Positions 25,689-38,128 of a stretch of DNA of 64,000 nt are shown piece by piece; the first letter of the stretch is position 1, and each line of letters opens with the position of its first letter. A program made the position numbers and the translations under genes. This DNA comes from Diprion similis (taxonomy: Eukaryota; Arthropoda; Insecta; Hymenoptera; Diprionidae), in NCBI RefSeq assembly GCF_021155765.1, contig NC_060115.1, positions 4,216,001 through 4,280,000 on the forward strand, given 5' to 3'. The notes below the pieces were generated by a model. It saw only the letters and a list, made by a program, of their open reading frames with translations, ran no database searches and was not told the DNA's origin.

Positions 25689-27577
25689 CTAATCACCATA
25701 TCGTTTTTGCAATACATCCAGTATATGGTCATAGACTAATTCCTTAGCATCGATACCAAAAATAAAATCAAGGTGGTTCCACTTCTCATCCAAGATCCGA
25801 TACATCTCAATCGGGTTACCAAGCTCGGTGTACAATAGTTTAACATCCTATAAAAACAGCGAAATTAAGTTAGTCGTGAAATTGGTATTTTCGTCATTAT
25901 GACTCACAGGATAACCCCAGGACAGTAATTAACGGTGGATCTACCAAAGAAAAATTATGACATGGATTTATAATTTTGGTGAACAAATATTGAAATGATA
26001 ATTACTCATTATGTATTAGCAGAAAAATATCTTTGGTTCCGTGAAACACACACACACACGCACACAAAAAAAAAAAAAAAAAAATCGAAAATCCAGGTAA
26101 ACTGACTTCTGTAGATGCCATCCAATCGTTGTTACTGTACAGCAAGTGAACGGGTGCAGTAATCTTGCCAAGCTCGTAATCTGGTGGCGTTAAGGTCCCA
26201 TAGTGCCACAGATTGCAAAGCAGGCCGTAATCCCACTGTCTGAACTTGCCGGACTTTACTTCTTGAGCGTAGTGAATCAGTTGACGAGTTGACGCACCAG
26301 CCGGCATATGTTTAACGACAGTTGGCAGCATGCTCTACCGAACGTGTAATTTGAATCGGTGAACTAAATCGCCAGTTCGAAATCGTTGGTCCTGTGTATT
26401 TTAATTAACTCACAATGTTGGTTTGAGCCCTGTGGAACCCCGTCAGCAAGAAGATTAAATTACTGCACAAGCATCGAGTCAGAGCATCGATATTGCAGAA
26501 GTTCTTACTAGCTGCGATCATAAATTCATGATTAGACGGGAACTCGTACTGACCAACGAGATTTAAAAACACCTGAAGAAATAAGCATTGAAGCAATCAA
26601 TCAGTTGTAAGAATTTTTTGGAATCAAATGTGGTAGATCTGTCTAAATCTAAATATTCTAAAGTATTCTTCTTTCCTGTAGTAATATAGAAAAACCGAAT
26701 CAGAGGTGAGAAATATGAATTACGAACCCCCAGAGGATTTTGGAAATTGGCGATAAACCTCAACGCCGGGCTAATTACGTTTGACATGTAAGCGACAGGA
26801 CCTAAAGAGAACATGACCTCAATCTTGTCGTTGTACTCTGGTTTCAAAGAGGTCATAACGTAGAACGTTGTTGCGCCTTGACTGTGACCCACGAATGACA
26901 CTTTATCCCGACCCGTGTTTTCAAGAACATAATCAATCATGGCGGGGAGATCGTAAATACCAATTTCATGCCATTCGAAGTTCCAGAATATTTTACTGTT
27001 AAAATCTGTAATAGTTGTGTGATTTTTGGAATAAGTATTTCCCCTCGCGTTGCCCATCCACACGTCGTGTCCATCATCGGCTAAGACATAAGCTAGAGAA
27101 AAAAAACGACACGTTGTTCAGTATGAATATTTGGGTTGAAAAATGTATGAAAGTGCGTAACAATCAGCCAATCAATCGTTTATCACCTAAAGCTTTTCCA
27201 GGTCCGAGAAGAACGTAGGCAGCAGAACTTCCACATAGCCCGTGCATCAGGAAAACGACGCCTCTGCTGGTTGAACGAGGAGTCGTACGAATTGCGGGGA
27301 TCCGGTGCATTTGGAGGATGTAACCATCCTCAGTCCTCACATAATGACGTTCAACGGCGTATCCATGATGAGATATCAGCCCGTGCTTATGCGAAAAACA
27401 GTCTAGGTGTATCATTGGAAATAAAATTGTTAATTAGTATGTACTTACCACTGTTGCATCGACTTTGTCGCCAGCACTGAAAAGTTTGTCGACCATTTCC
27501 TGGGTCCATGCTTCGTCGTCGTCTTCTGCAACAGCAGAGCCGATCAATCCCAGAAGAAAAAAGACCAGAACATTCAT
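25689..27577 (-). CDS. Lipase D: secreted acid lipase
   Basis: Acid lipase, six exons: 27449-27577, 27187-27385, 26728-27092, 26414-26572, 26107-26334, 25689-25847 (412 aa). Signal peptide MNVLVFFLLGLIGSAVA, then an acidic DDDE stretch as in lipase B. Motifs: EDGYILQMHRIP, HGLCGSSAAYV (the usual ADW is AYV here), HDVWMGNARGN, GHSQG with Ser180, Asp354 in YSNNDWM and His385 in WNHLDF. All catalytic residues are present. The SSADW to SSAAY change near the oxyanion loop and the loss of the common 'PELI' start of exon 2 (HGLI) set it apart from B and E. A TATA-like box lies 52 bp upstream of the ATG. The intron at 25848-26106 carries a CA/poly-A microsatellite. Confidence 0.95.
26046..26084. repeat. 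CA/poly-A microsatellite
   Basis: A run of acacacac with one interruption, followed by about 20 A residues. It lies within the last intron of lipase D. Confidence 0.9.
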
Positions 27578-27628
27578 CGCTATTGAGAGGTTACTGCAGG
27601 ATTACAGCTTCCAATATCGGCGGACTGG

Positions 27629-27635
27629 TTATATT
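27629..27635 (-). promoter_or_regulatory. TATA-like box of lipase D
   Basis: AATATAA on the minus strand, about 52-58 bp upstream of the lipase D ATG, a position matching the boxes of B and E. Confidence 0.4.
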
Positions 27636-28291
27636 GTTTGAAAATGATTTTCTTACGTATCTTAATCTGATTATTTTCCTCCGCCTCGACATACGAAGCG
27701 GCATGGTACCAAACAAGAAACTGTTGTAGGTAAAACGTTACTGTGAAATCAGACGAGAAAGGGGGGGATGTCAAATTCATCAGAGCTTGTAATTACAGCG
27801 GCATTGCAAATGCTGTGATAAAATTCAAATGTGTGAGAAGGAAGTACATGAAACGACGATATGTGAAATGCAAACAACAGCCAAGCAGTCCAGGCTTATC
27901 AGTTTCATTACAGAGCATTCATTCACGCTGAAATCGGTCAACGATGTAAACGTCGCATCGATTTCTTTTGTTCATAAAAAACTGTAAGGAAAAAGCGTAA
28001 AGAAAACGAAAAATTTGTAACTTACATAAATTTCTCTATCATTTGAAGAATTTGAGTGAATCAGTAGACGACGATTCACATGACCGAAGTAAACAGTTTG
28101 CCCTTTTTTTTTACCATGCAAACAGTGCATTCTAATATACATTTTAACAAATTTGTTCCTTACATTCGTGTAGAATATATAAAATTTAGTGATTCAACAA
28201 TGAGTAAAATTAATTTCAACCCCTAAAATATTCAAATAGCTTAATTTTAGTTATCCACAATCGGCAACCGTAAACGGTGATTCGTCGTTAC
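27636..28291. other. Spacer upstream of lipase D
   Basis: AT-rich DNA between the lipase D promoter and the lipase relic. No gene or clear repeat recognised. Confidence 0.45.
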
Positions 28292-29110
28292 CTAATTACT
28301 GTACAGATTTTCTAAAACAGTCAGGATATGGCAATAGACGAGGTCCTTGGCATTGATCCCTAACGGAGAATCAAGATGGTGCCACTTCCCGTCAATGATT
28401 CAATACTTCTCAACTGGGTTTCCCAACTTCAAAGTATGTACAGTTTTTCAGTATCCTAAAAAAATATCATTTTATGATTCACATCGATTTGTAATATTGG
28501 TCAGCAAAATTTTAAATAATAATTGGATTATTCAATTTTGATACCTGGGTGGTCTAAATTTCTTATAGTCGTACCGAATGAACTGTGGACCATAATCCCA
28601 CCGTCTGAACTGATTATGCATCGCTTGGAAAGGATTTTTATTTTATTTTTTTCTTAATTACAGTCTGACCATCTTTTTTTATCTCTGAAAACGTCAATTT
28701 CATCACTATTAGGAATATTATCTTTCACTACATATTAAGCACATTTTTAAACTGTGGTATTATGAATATGGTCAAGGTAACCATGATGTAAACTTATAAT
28801 ATCCTGAAGATGATCATGTTTTTTTTCAATGGTAACATTAATCATAGATATATAGTTGGCAATGACTTTGGTAATTTTTTTCGTGTACTTGACCTGCATC
28901 GATTATCGTATCCTTAAAAGGCATAATTATTAATTATTTGAGTCTGATGAGCAGAAAGAATGTCGACCCCCCTCCAAATCACGGGGATTTCATGATATTC
29001 AAAATATAGAAATACCATTGTGTTCAAGTTCATTATTCACTGAATGACTGCCGTAGAAATAACTGTAGTGCTCGAGTATATCCAACGATGATTGGTAGCA
29101 TTTTGTATCG
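28292..29110 (-). pseudogene. Degenerate 3' lipase relic
   Basis: Minus-strand remnants match the last two lipase coding exons of the B/D/E type. 28292-28455 aligns with the final exon (ELGNPVE, WHHLDS, INAKDLVY) but carries single-base insertions that shift the frame, and TGA is reached at the ninth codon. 28541-28625 resembles the FRRWDYG...PP segment. 29060-29110 resembles the MLPIIVGYT start of that exon, now separated by about 430 bp of unrelated sequence. No Ser-containing exon or start was found. It lies between intact lipases D and E. Confidence 0.75.
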
Positions 29111-29775
29111 AAGAAATCATTCACTTCAAAGGAACAGAACCACAAGATAAGCGAAAATTTAATGGTTATACGTTAACAGAAGAGGATGAAATATAATTAT
29201 TAGCAATTGGATGCTTATTTTTTTCGAAAATTGGGTCCCACATCTGTGAATGATGTCCGTACTGGGTGAGGGCATCCATATGGCAAAAAATACTACCAGA
29301 TGAACGTAGGAAATACCTAGCATTTACTATTTAATGTATAAATAAATATCTTCGTTCAAGATGTTTTATGTGAGAAAAGTACTGCAATTATTATCAAAGT
29401 CAAATTGTTCAAAAATATAGAAGACACTTATTAGAGACGAAAATTCGACACGTTGTACTCTGGAGAGAGTTTTGTAGAAAGAGAGAGTCCGGCTCCGAGA
29501 AGACAAGTGAAATTCTGCAAAGGCGGACACCACGTGACGGACACTGATAGTTAATTAAAACTGATTGTGAACACTGGTTCTGATTTGAGGCGGGCTTATT
29601 TAAATCATTAGAGTGTATCAGTGCTCGGTAATGAGTTTCGATAATGAAATGTCGATTTTTTTATATACGTGATGACTGAGCTAAACGCGAATGATAGTTG
29701 TAGAAAAAAGAAAAACTCCAATTTGTTGATGCTATTTATTGTGAAATTTGTTTTTATTTAAACATGGTAAATCGT
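29111..29775. other. Spacer downstream of lipase E
   Basis: AT-rich DNA between the lipase relic and the lipase E stop codon. Apart from the poly(A) signal of lipase E at 29735-29740, nothing was recognised. Confidence 0.45.
29735..29740 (-). terminator. Poly(A) signal of lipase E
   Basis: AATAAA on the minus strand, 36 bp beyond the lipase E stop codon. Confidence 0.45.
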
Positions 29776-31699
29776 TTATCCCGCGTAGTTTTCTGCCAAT
29801 CTGGTTAGTATAGGATCATAGACGAGTTCTTTGGCATTGATACCCCAAACGAAGTCGAGATGATTCCATTTTCCATCGAGGATTCGATACAGTTCGACGG
29901 GGTTTCCAAGCTCGGCGTACAACTGTTGAACGTCCTGTAAAAAATACAATAAAAATTTAAGATTGAAGAAACGAGCAGCGGATCGCACAGGCTGACTTAC
30001 CTTGACAGCAGCCATCCAGTCGTTGTCACTGTAGAGCAGGTGAACAGGTGCAGTAATCTTGCCCAGGTCGTAGTTTGGTGGTCTAAGCGATCCGTAGGTC
30101 AACAAATTGCTCGCCACACCTTGATCCCACCATCTGAAGTAGCCGGATTTAATTTCTTGACCGTAGTGAACCAGTTGACGAGATGACGCGCCGGCTGGAG
30201 AATATTGGAAAATGGTCGGCAGCAGGGTCTGTCGAATAAGCATTTTGAAATTTTTTCAATAAGTCGGCTATTGATAACTGGTCATTAATCCCATGTTTTT
30301 AAATCAACTCACGGTGTTAAGTTGAGCTTGGTTGAAGCCACACATAACGAAGAGAACGTTGGTGCAGAGGAATTGAGTAAAAGCATCATCGTTGCAGAAA
30401 GTGGCACCAGCTGCACTGAGCAGAGCGGAGCTTGGCATGAATTCGTACATGCCGAACAGATTGAAGAATGTCTATACGTAAACGAGCATTGAAATAATCA
30501 AGTCAGATAGGTAGCGATAAAAAAATTGAATCAAAGGTGACGAGAGAAAAAGGTTAACAACGAACCTCCAGAGTATTTGTGAAAGTCGCCGCAATCCTCA
30601 ACATCGGACTAAAAAGGTTTGACATGTAAGCGACAGGTGCCAAGGAAAACATGACTTTGATCTTGTCGTTGTACTCGGGCTTCTCAGTGGCCAGAACGTA
30701 GAACGCAGTTGTACCTTGACTGTGACCCATGTATACCACTTGATCCTGGCGTGTGGTGTCCAGAACATAGTCAATCATCGCAGGAAGATCGTAGACACCA
30801 ATTTCATGCCATGAAAACTGCCAGAATCTTCGGCCGTTCAAATTCCTGATGGTGGTGTGATTCTTGGAGTGTGTATTTCCTCTGGCATTTCCTAGCCACA
30901 CGTCGTAACCAGCGTCAGCTAAGAGGTACCCTACAGGAAAGAGAAGAGCCGTCGTTACATCCGAGATTAAATTTCGGAAACTCCAGTGCAGTCGGACCGT
31001 AAGTCAGTCAATGGCTTACCCAAAGACTTTCCATGTCCCATTATAAGCCAGTCAGCGGAACTAGAGAGAAGTCCGTGCATCAAGAAAGCGACTGGCTTCT
31101 TTCGGTGTATAATTGTTCTGCTAGGTGCGTTAACACGGTGCATTTCAAGTATGTATCCATCCTCAGTTACCACGTGATGAGTCTCGGCGTCGTAACCTTC
31201 GCTGGTGATCAGTTCAGGCTGTTCGATGGAAAACAAATTGGATATAAATGATCTGAATCTTATAGGGTTTCGTGGGAAATTTTGAAATCCCTCAAACCCC
31301 CGTCAAATTCACCCTTAAATGGATCACTCGTGCCTGGTGCTTTAAAAAGTGCCCCAAAGTGGTTACAAAAATTCCAAAAAACTCGTGAAATCTCATCAAC
31401 TATTGTAGAATAATGATTGGATCATTTGTTTAAACGATATTATCATATAAACAAAGGAAATCGTGAAGAAGTTATCAAGGGGAGACGGTTTGGGCCAGGC
31501 ACGAGTGACCCACCGTTGCTATTTAAGGGTTAAATTTTCTCTAATTCTAGGTATATATTATACATACGATCGTTGCAACCGCGTTGGAGGATGAGCGCAT
31601 GATGAGGTCCTGGACCATTTCCTCGGTCCATACTATCTGACCGTCATCTGCAACGGCAGAGCCGATTAAGGCTGCCAGAAGAACGAAGAGCAGCTTCAT
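29776..31699 (-). CDS. Lipase E: secreted acid lipase
   Basis: Acid lipase, six exons: 31568-31699, 31020-31218, 30566-30930, 30313-30471, 30001-30228, 29776-29934 (413 aa). Signal peptide MKLLFVLLAALIGSAVA, nearly the same as in lipase B. Motifs: EDGYILEMHRV, HGLLSSSADW, YDVWLGNARGN, GHSQG with Ser181, Asp355 in YSDNDWM, His386 in WNHLDF. Exon structure equals that of B and D, but intron 1 is 349 bp against 97 bp in B and 63 bp in D because it holds a MITE-like inverted-repeat insertion. A TATA-like box lies about 45 bp upstream of the ATG and AATAAA about 36 bp after the stop. With B it forms the closest pair outside the G/H duplication. Confidence 0.95.
31304..31537. mobile_element. MITE-like element in lipase E intron 1
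   Basis: The ends are inverted repeats. The left end reads acccttaaatggatcactcg followed by tgcctgg (31311-31337). The right end, read on the opposite strand, is acccttaaatag...ggtcactcgtgcctggccc (about 31494-31530). It encodes no protein and accounts for most of the extra length of this intron compared with lipases B and D. Exact termini and target-site duplication are not resolved. Confidence 0.6.
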
Positions 31700-31743
31700 G
31701 GTCGATGCCAAGTTTCAAATTTCAGTTTGCACCCACGACTCGC

Positions 31744-31752
31744 TTAAATATA
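31744..31752 (-). promoter_or_regulatory. TATA box of lipase E
   Basis: TATATTTAA on the minus strand, about 45 bp upstream of the lipase E ATG. Confidence 0.5.
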
Positions 31753-34700
31753 CACATTTTACCAGATCAACTGTCCTGATAATAAAGACGTAATACGAGC
31801 GTGTTATCGTAACCATTTAAGTATCAATCGCTTAATTGATTTAATTTTATTTTCAATCGTACCTTAAGCCCTCATCAATAATACACGCATTTGTGACAAC
31901 CACACACAAAGATTTATCTTCTCTCAAATGGCTTCCCTACAAAAGTTAATGATCATTCTACTTTTCTTAGATCTCTGCCAGGGATCCATGACATTCACGT
32001 ACCAATACATTTGTTTCTATTAAATCAGATATGACTATAAATGGATGTGTCACACGACCATGCGAATGCGTGAATCTCTTGAGGTAATCCTCTTGTTGTT
32101 GGCAAACTAAATCCTGCATTGATTAATTGACATTATCAAATTCCAGATTGAGTTGCTGTTAAAGACCTGAGATAAATAAAGAAAGTGTATTGCTAGTACA
32201 CAAGTTTTTCATTTCATATGTCACATTGAATGATAACGAATTGTTGGCAGGCATGACGAGCATTATTGTACAGGGGCGGTGAGATATTCGATTATTCGCG
32301 TAAAATATTTTTTGGGCAATTCGAAAATAACGAATTCAATGATATTAAGTCAATAAAACATTCGTTTTTCAATTTCAATAATGCTAAAACTTCGTTGATC
32401 ACAGCCGAGTCGAAATTTAGCGCCTACTTTAATACTCATAGCATTCAACTAGATCTCTTTAGATACTATTTAGACCTGAAGCGCCTATTTTGAACCTACA
32501 AATCCTCATAGTCGAAATTTAGCGCCCGCTTGAGTACCTCTTTTCAATGTTTTCGATCTCAAGCTCCAATTCAGGACCTCCAGGTCCCCTGCAATAATAA
32601 TTCAGCGCTTATTTTGATACTCATTAAGTCCGATCTCAATTAATAATGCATTTTTCCCGATTCCGCATTACTTTAGTAATTCACCCTAGAATTGCAATCT
32701 CAATTTATTGTAATAATAATTTCAAAACCATTTTTCATTATTTTTGTAATTAAATAATTATCAATTATCGAGTTATAATCCATTGTCAAGTATTCAGGTA
32801 TTCAAAAATCCTTTTTTGTACTAACCAAAGCTTATTGAATATAACTATCACTCAGTATTATGAAAGATTATCAATATTCAAAACAAGAAGCTGTAAATAT
32901 ACCTACAAACATACTTCACAGGTTTTATTTAGAAAGAGTCAATTCTGTGTTCTGTAAATGATTTTGAAAAAAAGTCCGATCCAATATTTCTTCCGGTAAT
33001 TTTTCAAATATCTCTTCGCAGTCTCTTCACTACAAAAGCTTCCCTGTGCATAGACTTCTATCACAAAAATTAAAAATTTCTGTTTCGACGCACATATATT
33101 TGAAAAAATACTGGAAGAAATTTTTGATTTTCTTTCTTTTAGTCAGTTAAAAATCAAACTTAATGTTTCCGAAAAAAAATTCCTACAGATCCTTCTATCA
33201 ATTTCGATGTGGAGGGGGTGGCGAATAGTAACTTCTCGTGAGATCCTCATTTGATCCTAAAATGCTGCATTTTTCCGGTAACTACGAGTTTCCGGCCCTA
33301 AAGAGGGTTTCAATTCTCATCCAAAATAAACTCCTCCTGACCCTCAAAAACCTCCCAACGATGGAACTTGGAGGTTCTAAGCAGGCGTTAAATTTCAACT
33401 CGGGATAGTAAAAGGATTCTGATCGAAGTTCTAGCTGCTGAAATCGCTGAAGGATATCATGGTTGTCCGTTGAAATTGTACAAATTTATATAATATATTT
33501 CCAGTTTTTCACTGTCAAATTTCCTGAAACGTTTCTATAACCAAGGAAACGTACGTATATTCTACGTACACGTAATCCCAAAGCTGTAATATGTATTAAT
33601 GGGTTCAACGAAGCGTTCGTAACAATAATTTACGGATGATGACTAACCAGCGAAAGCGGAAATTGCTACAGAAGGTTATTGTCGTAGTGCTAAACGATGA
33701 TGATTGCACAATTCACGTGCATAGACGATAATTTTAAGTAGATAACTGACTCTGGAAAGTGAAGTTTGAAAAAATTCCGCTTGCAAATTTTCAAAAACGC
33801 CATTTCCACCGATCCCATTACAAATAACGCAGTGAATCAAATTCATCTCGGGATTATTCCGCGTACTTTAACCTTCACGATTGTAAAAACAGGAGCAAAG
33901 CCTTCGTGTGACAAAGAGGTCGCAATATAATTATATATAACTCTAAAAGGAATGTAACGGTGTCACGATCATCCACTCTGGAACGAGAATTCACAAACGC
34001 AACACTTCTTATTATGGGTATAATGTACGACGTGTAAGATACGTGACTTGACGATATCGCATCATGCAAGACACCAGTCATTACATCGAGTCTGTTTACC
34101 TAGGCATATATATCACAGAAGAACTGGTACTTGATGACGAACGAACGTCATCCTTAACGTCATTTTTAATTTTCATTTTTTCTAGTACCGATTTTTTTTA
34201 TTTTTTATTTACTACAGGTAAAAGAAAATTGTATATTCATACCGGTAATGGCATACCGGTACGTGCATTATTTTTCTGAGTGGCATTCGTCGTATACCTG
34301 AAGCTTGTATTTTACAGGTACGCCACTTACGAGGAATGTGCCTATCGTTTCGGTTGAACTCAATCGGATGGATCCATTCATGTTCGCTAGCTGAAAGAAC
34401 TTTCGCTGGAATTCAATCTCGAGTAACTGAAGCAGGTTACTTAATGGAACGGAATCGAGGGTCAGCTGTGTTTACGATAACATATATAACTTTCTAACTA
34501 AAACGATGTAATTTTAATGTCAGTATTATAACATAGACAAGGTCGTCGAAAGCATTTCCGTTACGGTAAATCGCTCGCACGACTTTGTCGAACGCCATAT
34601 GGTTTGGAAAATCGGACGATGATCACCACTGAAAAGTCGAGGATTACTTATGCCGTATTACGTGGGGATGAGAAGAGTTGCATAATTTTTTTTTAAATAA

Positions 34701-34755
34701 AAACTATATTTAATTGATTTTTTACAAACTTATGCGTATATATAAATATCGTGTA
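31753..34755. other. Intergenic region between lipase E and lipase F
   Basis: Three kilobases of AT-rich sequence without a supported gene. At 32405-32640 the phrase cgaaatttagcgcc recurs in degenerate form about four times, and an inverted copy (gcaggcgttaaatttcaact) lies at 33381-33403. This suggests decayed repeat DNA. Open frames on both strands (for example 32266-32493, 34064-34279) have no recognisable family. Confidence 0.45.
32405..33403. repeat. Degenerate repeats with an inverted copy
   Basis: ccgagtcgaaatttagcgcc (from 32405) recurs in weaker form near 32480, 32511 and 32603. On the opposite strand a similar sequence occurs at 33381-33403. Possibly the remains of one element about 1 kb long; no coding sequence. 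Confidence 0.4.
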
Positions 34756-37700
34756 TTAATGTCTTTGATGTCCTAACGATTTGTACTTTTTTACAATAAC
34801 CATCATGTCGTCGTACAGCAGAGTTTTGGCGTCCTTAGAAAGGACAAAGTCGAAATGATTGAAAGAAGACCAAGGCACCACCTTCGATCCCACGACGTTT
34901 GGCAGCCGTTCTGCGAGGGCTCTGATATCCTGCAAAAAAAAACGTCATCAACATTGTCCTTATAATTGTTGAAGAAAGGTTTGTACTATATACATGCATC
35001 ATTGAACTTGTTGCATATTATTGTTAAACTAGCCTCTGATTCCCCATAAATTTTCAACGCAAAATACATGCAATAAACTTTGATTATTATACACTCACCG
35101 GCGGTTGTGCTAACGGATCGTTAAGACCGTAATATATTAGAACAGGCGAGGTGATTTTGTGCAACGGGTATTCTGGCGGAATAATGCTGCCGTATCGAGC
35201 GTAATTCTGTGCAGATCCGTAATCAAATTCTCTGAAGCTTTCTGGGAATAAATATGTGATTAGAATCTTGTCCGATATTATACGTACGTGTATGAACAAT
35301 GTTCTGATAACGATTAGATAGCCATCGGAATACACACGTCACTAGATTAAATCTAACAGTTGAGCCACGCGACATTTGATATCACGCTAAATTTATACTT
35401 TCTACTATAGCACTCACAAATAAAGACCACTTACGATTTGCTATATTTTGCCAGTAATGCTCGATCGTGTTCAAGGAAGTACCGGCTGGGTAATGCTCGA
35501 GCAAGTATGGTACGAGCGCCTGGATGTCCGGAAGAAATTTTTGTAAGTAAAAGAAGAAAATTGAAGGGGTGAAAAAAGGGGGTCGAGTATTGGCGGGGAA
35601 ATACTCACCGAATCCAACTGCTCGGGGTCCGCACTTCCGGCGAAAAGAAAAATTATCCATTTGCAGATTTCTCTGGTCGACGGTGATCGACAGACGCCGG
35701 AGAGCAGTTGTGACGACGTTTCTCTCAGAGGAAGAATCTCTTCGACGCCACTCCGCCTCAATGAATCCTAGAAATATTTTTGAAGTAAAGAAAACGAGAA
35801 GACGACCCCACTTGCGAGAATATCAGCCTCGAGGCAATCGAGCAGCTAATAACACGTACGCAAGAGGTACGTGAGAAGCACACAATCTCGATTGTATTAT
35901 CATATACATTGCGGATACGTTCACAGGTGCAGATTAAAATACGAGACTGAATTTAATAATATTACTTGTAAACGAAATCCATCGCGTAAAATTCACGCTC
36001 TTTTTCCACCAATAAAATAAAATTATTTCGCAATACCTTTGGACGCTTCCGGTATGAAATTAGAACTTATAATCAGCGTCCAATACCAACGTCACAATAT
36101 GTAATTACGCCATTGAGCGTACAAATGGGTTTTTCAACTTTCAAACTATCATGCTGCGAGTGCACATACGGTGCAGCTGTTTTTCTTTCTATAGTTATTA
36201 GGGAAATCTCCATTAGGTAACGACACTTAATACCACGATACCGGAAGCGAAAAGGACTACTAAATCAAGTGCATTACGGCGATCGAGCAAAGATTAACCG
36301 GCACTCATTTCCCACTTACAAATGTCTCCTTGGCAAATTTCAGACCCAAAGTAAGCGGCCCCCGATATTGACGTGTCCAAGTAATGACCGGTGCCAAAGC
36401 CACGACGAGATCGACCTTTTTGTTGTATTCCGGCAAGACGGAGAGGAGAACAGCGGCGATTGTGCATCCCATAGAGTGGCCGATCACCGTAACTTTTGGC
36501 ACTCCGGTTCGCGCTAACATGAAGTCAATGGTTGTTGTCGTGTCGTAAACTCCGTTCTCGTGCCAACTATGAAATGGTATAACAGTACAAATCCATTTTC
36601 AGTACCCTCAACGGCACGGCACGTTAAGCGAACCGTTGGACGTGCTAATGAGAAGGCTAAATTCGATGTACGTAAGTATACGTAATAGTAATCGTTGTTA
36701 CCTGAAGTTCCAGTACTCCGGAAGGTTTGGAGATAGCCATAGATGTCTTCGGCTGTATCTGTTTCCCCTCACGTTCAGCATCCATACGTCATATCCGGCG
36801 TCGACTAAGAGATAAGCTGAAAGTGTAATATTTACGCTTGAACAACGTGACCTAGACATGCGGTGGATTTTTAAAAAATCCGCTAAGGCCGATGCTTGGC
36901 TTACTTACACAGGTCTTTATTCGGTCCTCTCATTACCCAGACGTCCGTTGAAGCCACCATACCGTGGATGAGGAGCACCAGTGGCTTTTTTCCCGCTGGT
37001 GGCGATGTTGGACTGCCAAACATTCTGTGCAGGTTCAGAACGTAGCCATCATTTGTAGTCACGAATCGCTCCTCCACGTAGTATCCAGTTTTTCTCACTA
37101 TTTCTGGCTAAACACGTGATCAACGGTACAGATTTACTTGGCAATTTATCACGTAGAGCTAGAATTTGGAGTTGAGGAAAGCAGGGGTGCACTATATGTA
37201 TATGAATTATAGATATTATGAATTTTTTGATCATGCGGTATAAGATATAAAATTTTATCATTTTCTTTTTCCAAGGTCACGTGATCACGCATGTTAAAAT
37301 AATTCTCCGAAGTAAAGCTAGTCGCCTGCATGACGCGCGTCGTTTTTCGCAATTGCAAATCCGTGCACGATCGGCGTTCGTGACTTCGCGGTACAATATA
37401 ATGATCCACTACGAGTCGTATAAAATAACTTTAATACTCGACAAATATATTACATGTACAGGTATGTACCGTTCCGCATTGCAGTAACGCGTAATTAAGA
37501 AGTCATTAATTAATTGCCTCCTAATTGCTCGTTTTGAGGGTCGTGATACCGGTTCAAATCCTCGTTAAGCCAATTTCAGTTTATCCGTCAATACGTCAAT
37601 TAATCAATGGTACTTAACAATTTTTAAACTACCGTATCACAAGGTTTTTAGAATTTTGGTTGATGACTTTATAATCCTCCGATAATGTTCTGGACTTTCC

Positions 37701-38128
37701 TTTGAATCATAGGCGTAAATTGAATATGGCATCAAATTTGTAAAATACAATAATGCCTCGAAATAATCGTGTTCAGAGTTTATACGTCATAGAATGAAAC
37801 GCGAGGATACAAGATTTTTTCTAATTCTTTTCTTATTTTTATTTAATTATTCGTTTTTTCGTCGTCCAAGATTTTCACCTTCAAACTTTGTATACGTTTT
37901 CTCCAATTATAATCCAAATGAAAGAAGAATCGAGACTTGGAATCCATGATCTAAATGTATGAATCAACGAAAATCAATTATAAAAAATATACTTACCAAA
38001 GTTTCTACCCGTTTGTGCGGTCGGATCGGATTGGAGTTTTGTCGAAAGAAAGGTGAAGATATTGTGTCGACATTTTCAAGTGTATAAATCATTACGAAAA
38101 TGTATCCTAATATGCTCCGATTCCTCAT
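34756..38128 (-). CDS. Lipase F: divergent acid lipase with GHSMG elbow
   Basis: Acid lipase, eight exons: 37997-38128, 36909-37107, 36702-36816, 36320-36566, 35609-35767, 35435-35519, 35099-35241, 34756-34929 (417 aa). The start at 38128 (MRNRSILGYIFVMIYTL) opens onto a short hydrophobic signal-like segment. Motifs: NDGYVLNLHR, HGMVASTDVWV, YDVWMLNVRGN (Leu replaces the usual Gly), GHSMG with Ser180, Asp354 in YYGLNDPL, His385 in FNHFDF. Exon layout equals that of C, G and H. Sequence is the most divergent of the intact copies, including a long Lys/His-rich C-terminus. Intron 1 (37108-37996) is 0.9 kb and has nothing recognisable. The triad is complete, so activity is likely. The exon 1 choice is inferred from phase, donor site and signal peptide. 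Confidence 0.88.

Noticed and set aside
37540-37575. tRNA-like B box (ggttcaaatcc)
   Set aside because: The T stem does not pair (accgg against cctcg) and there is no upstream D arm.
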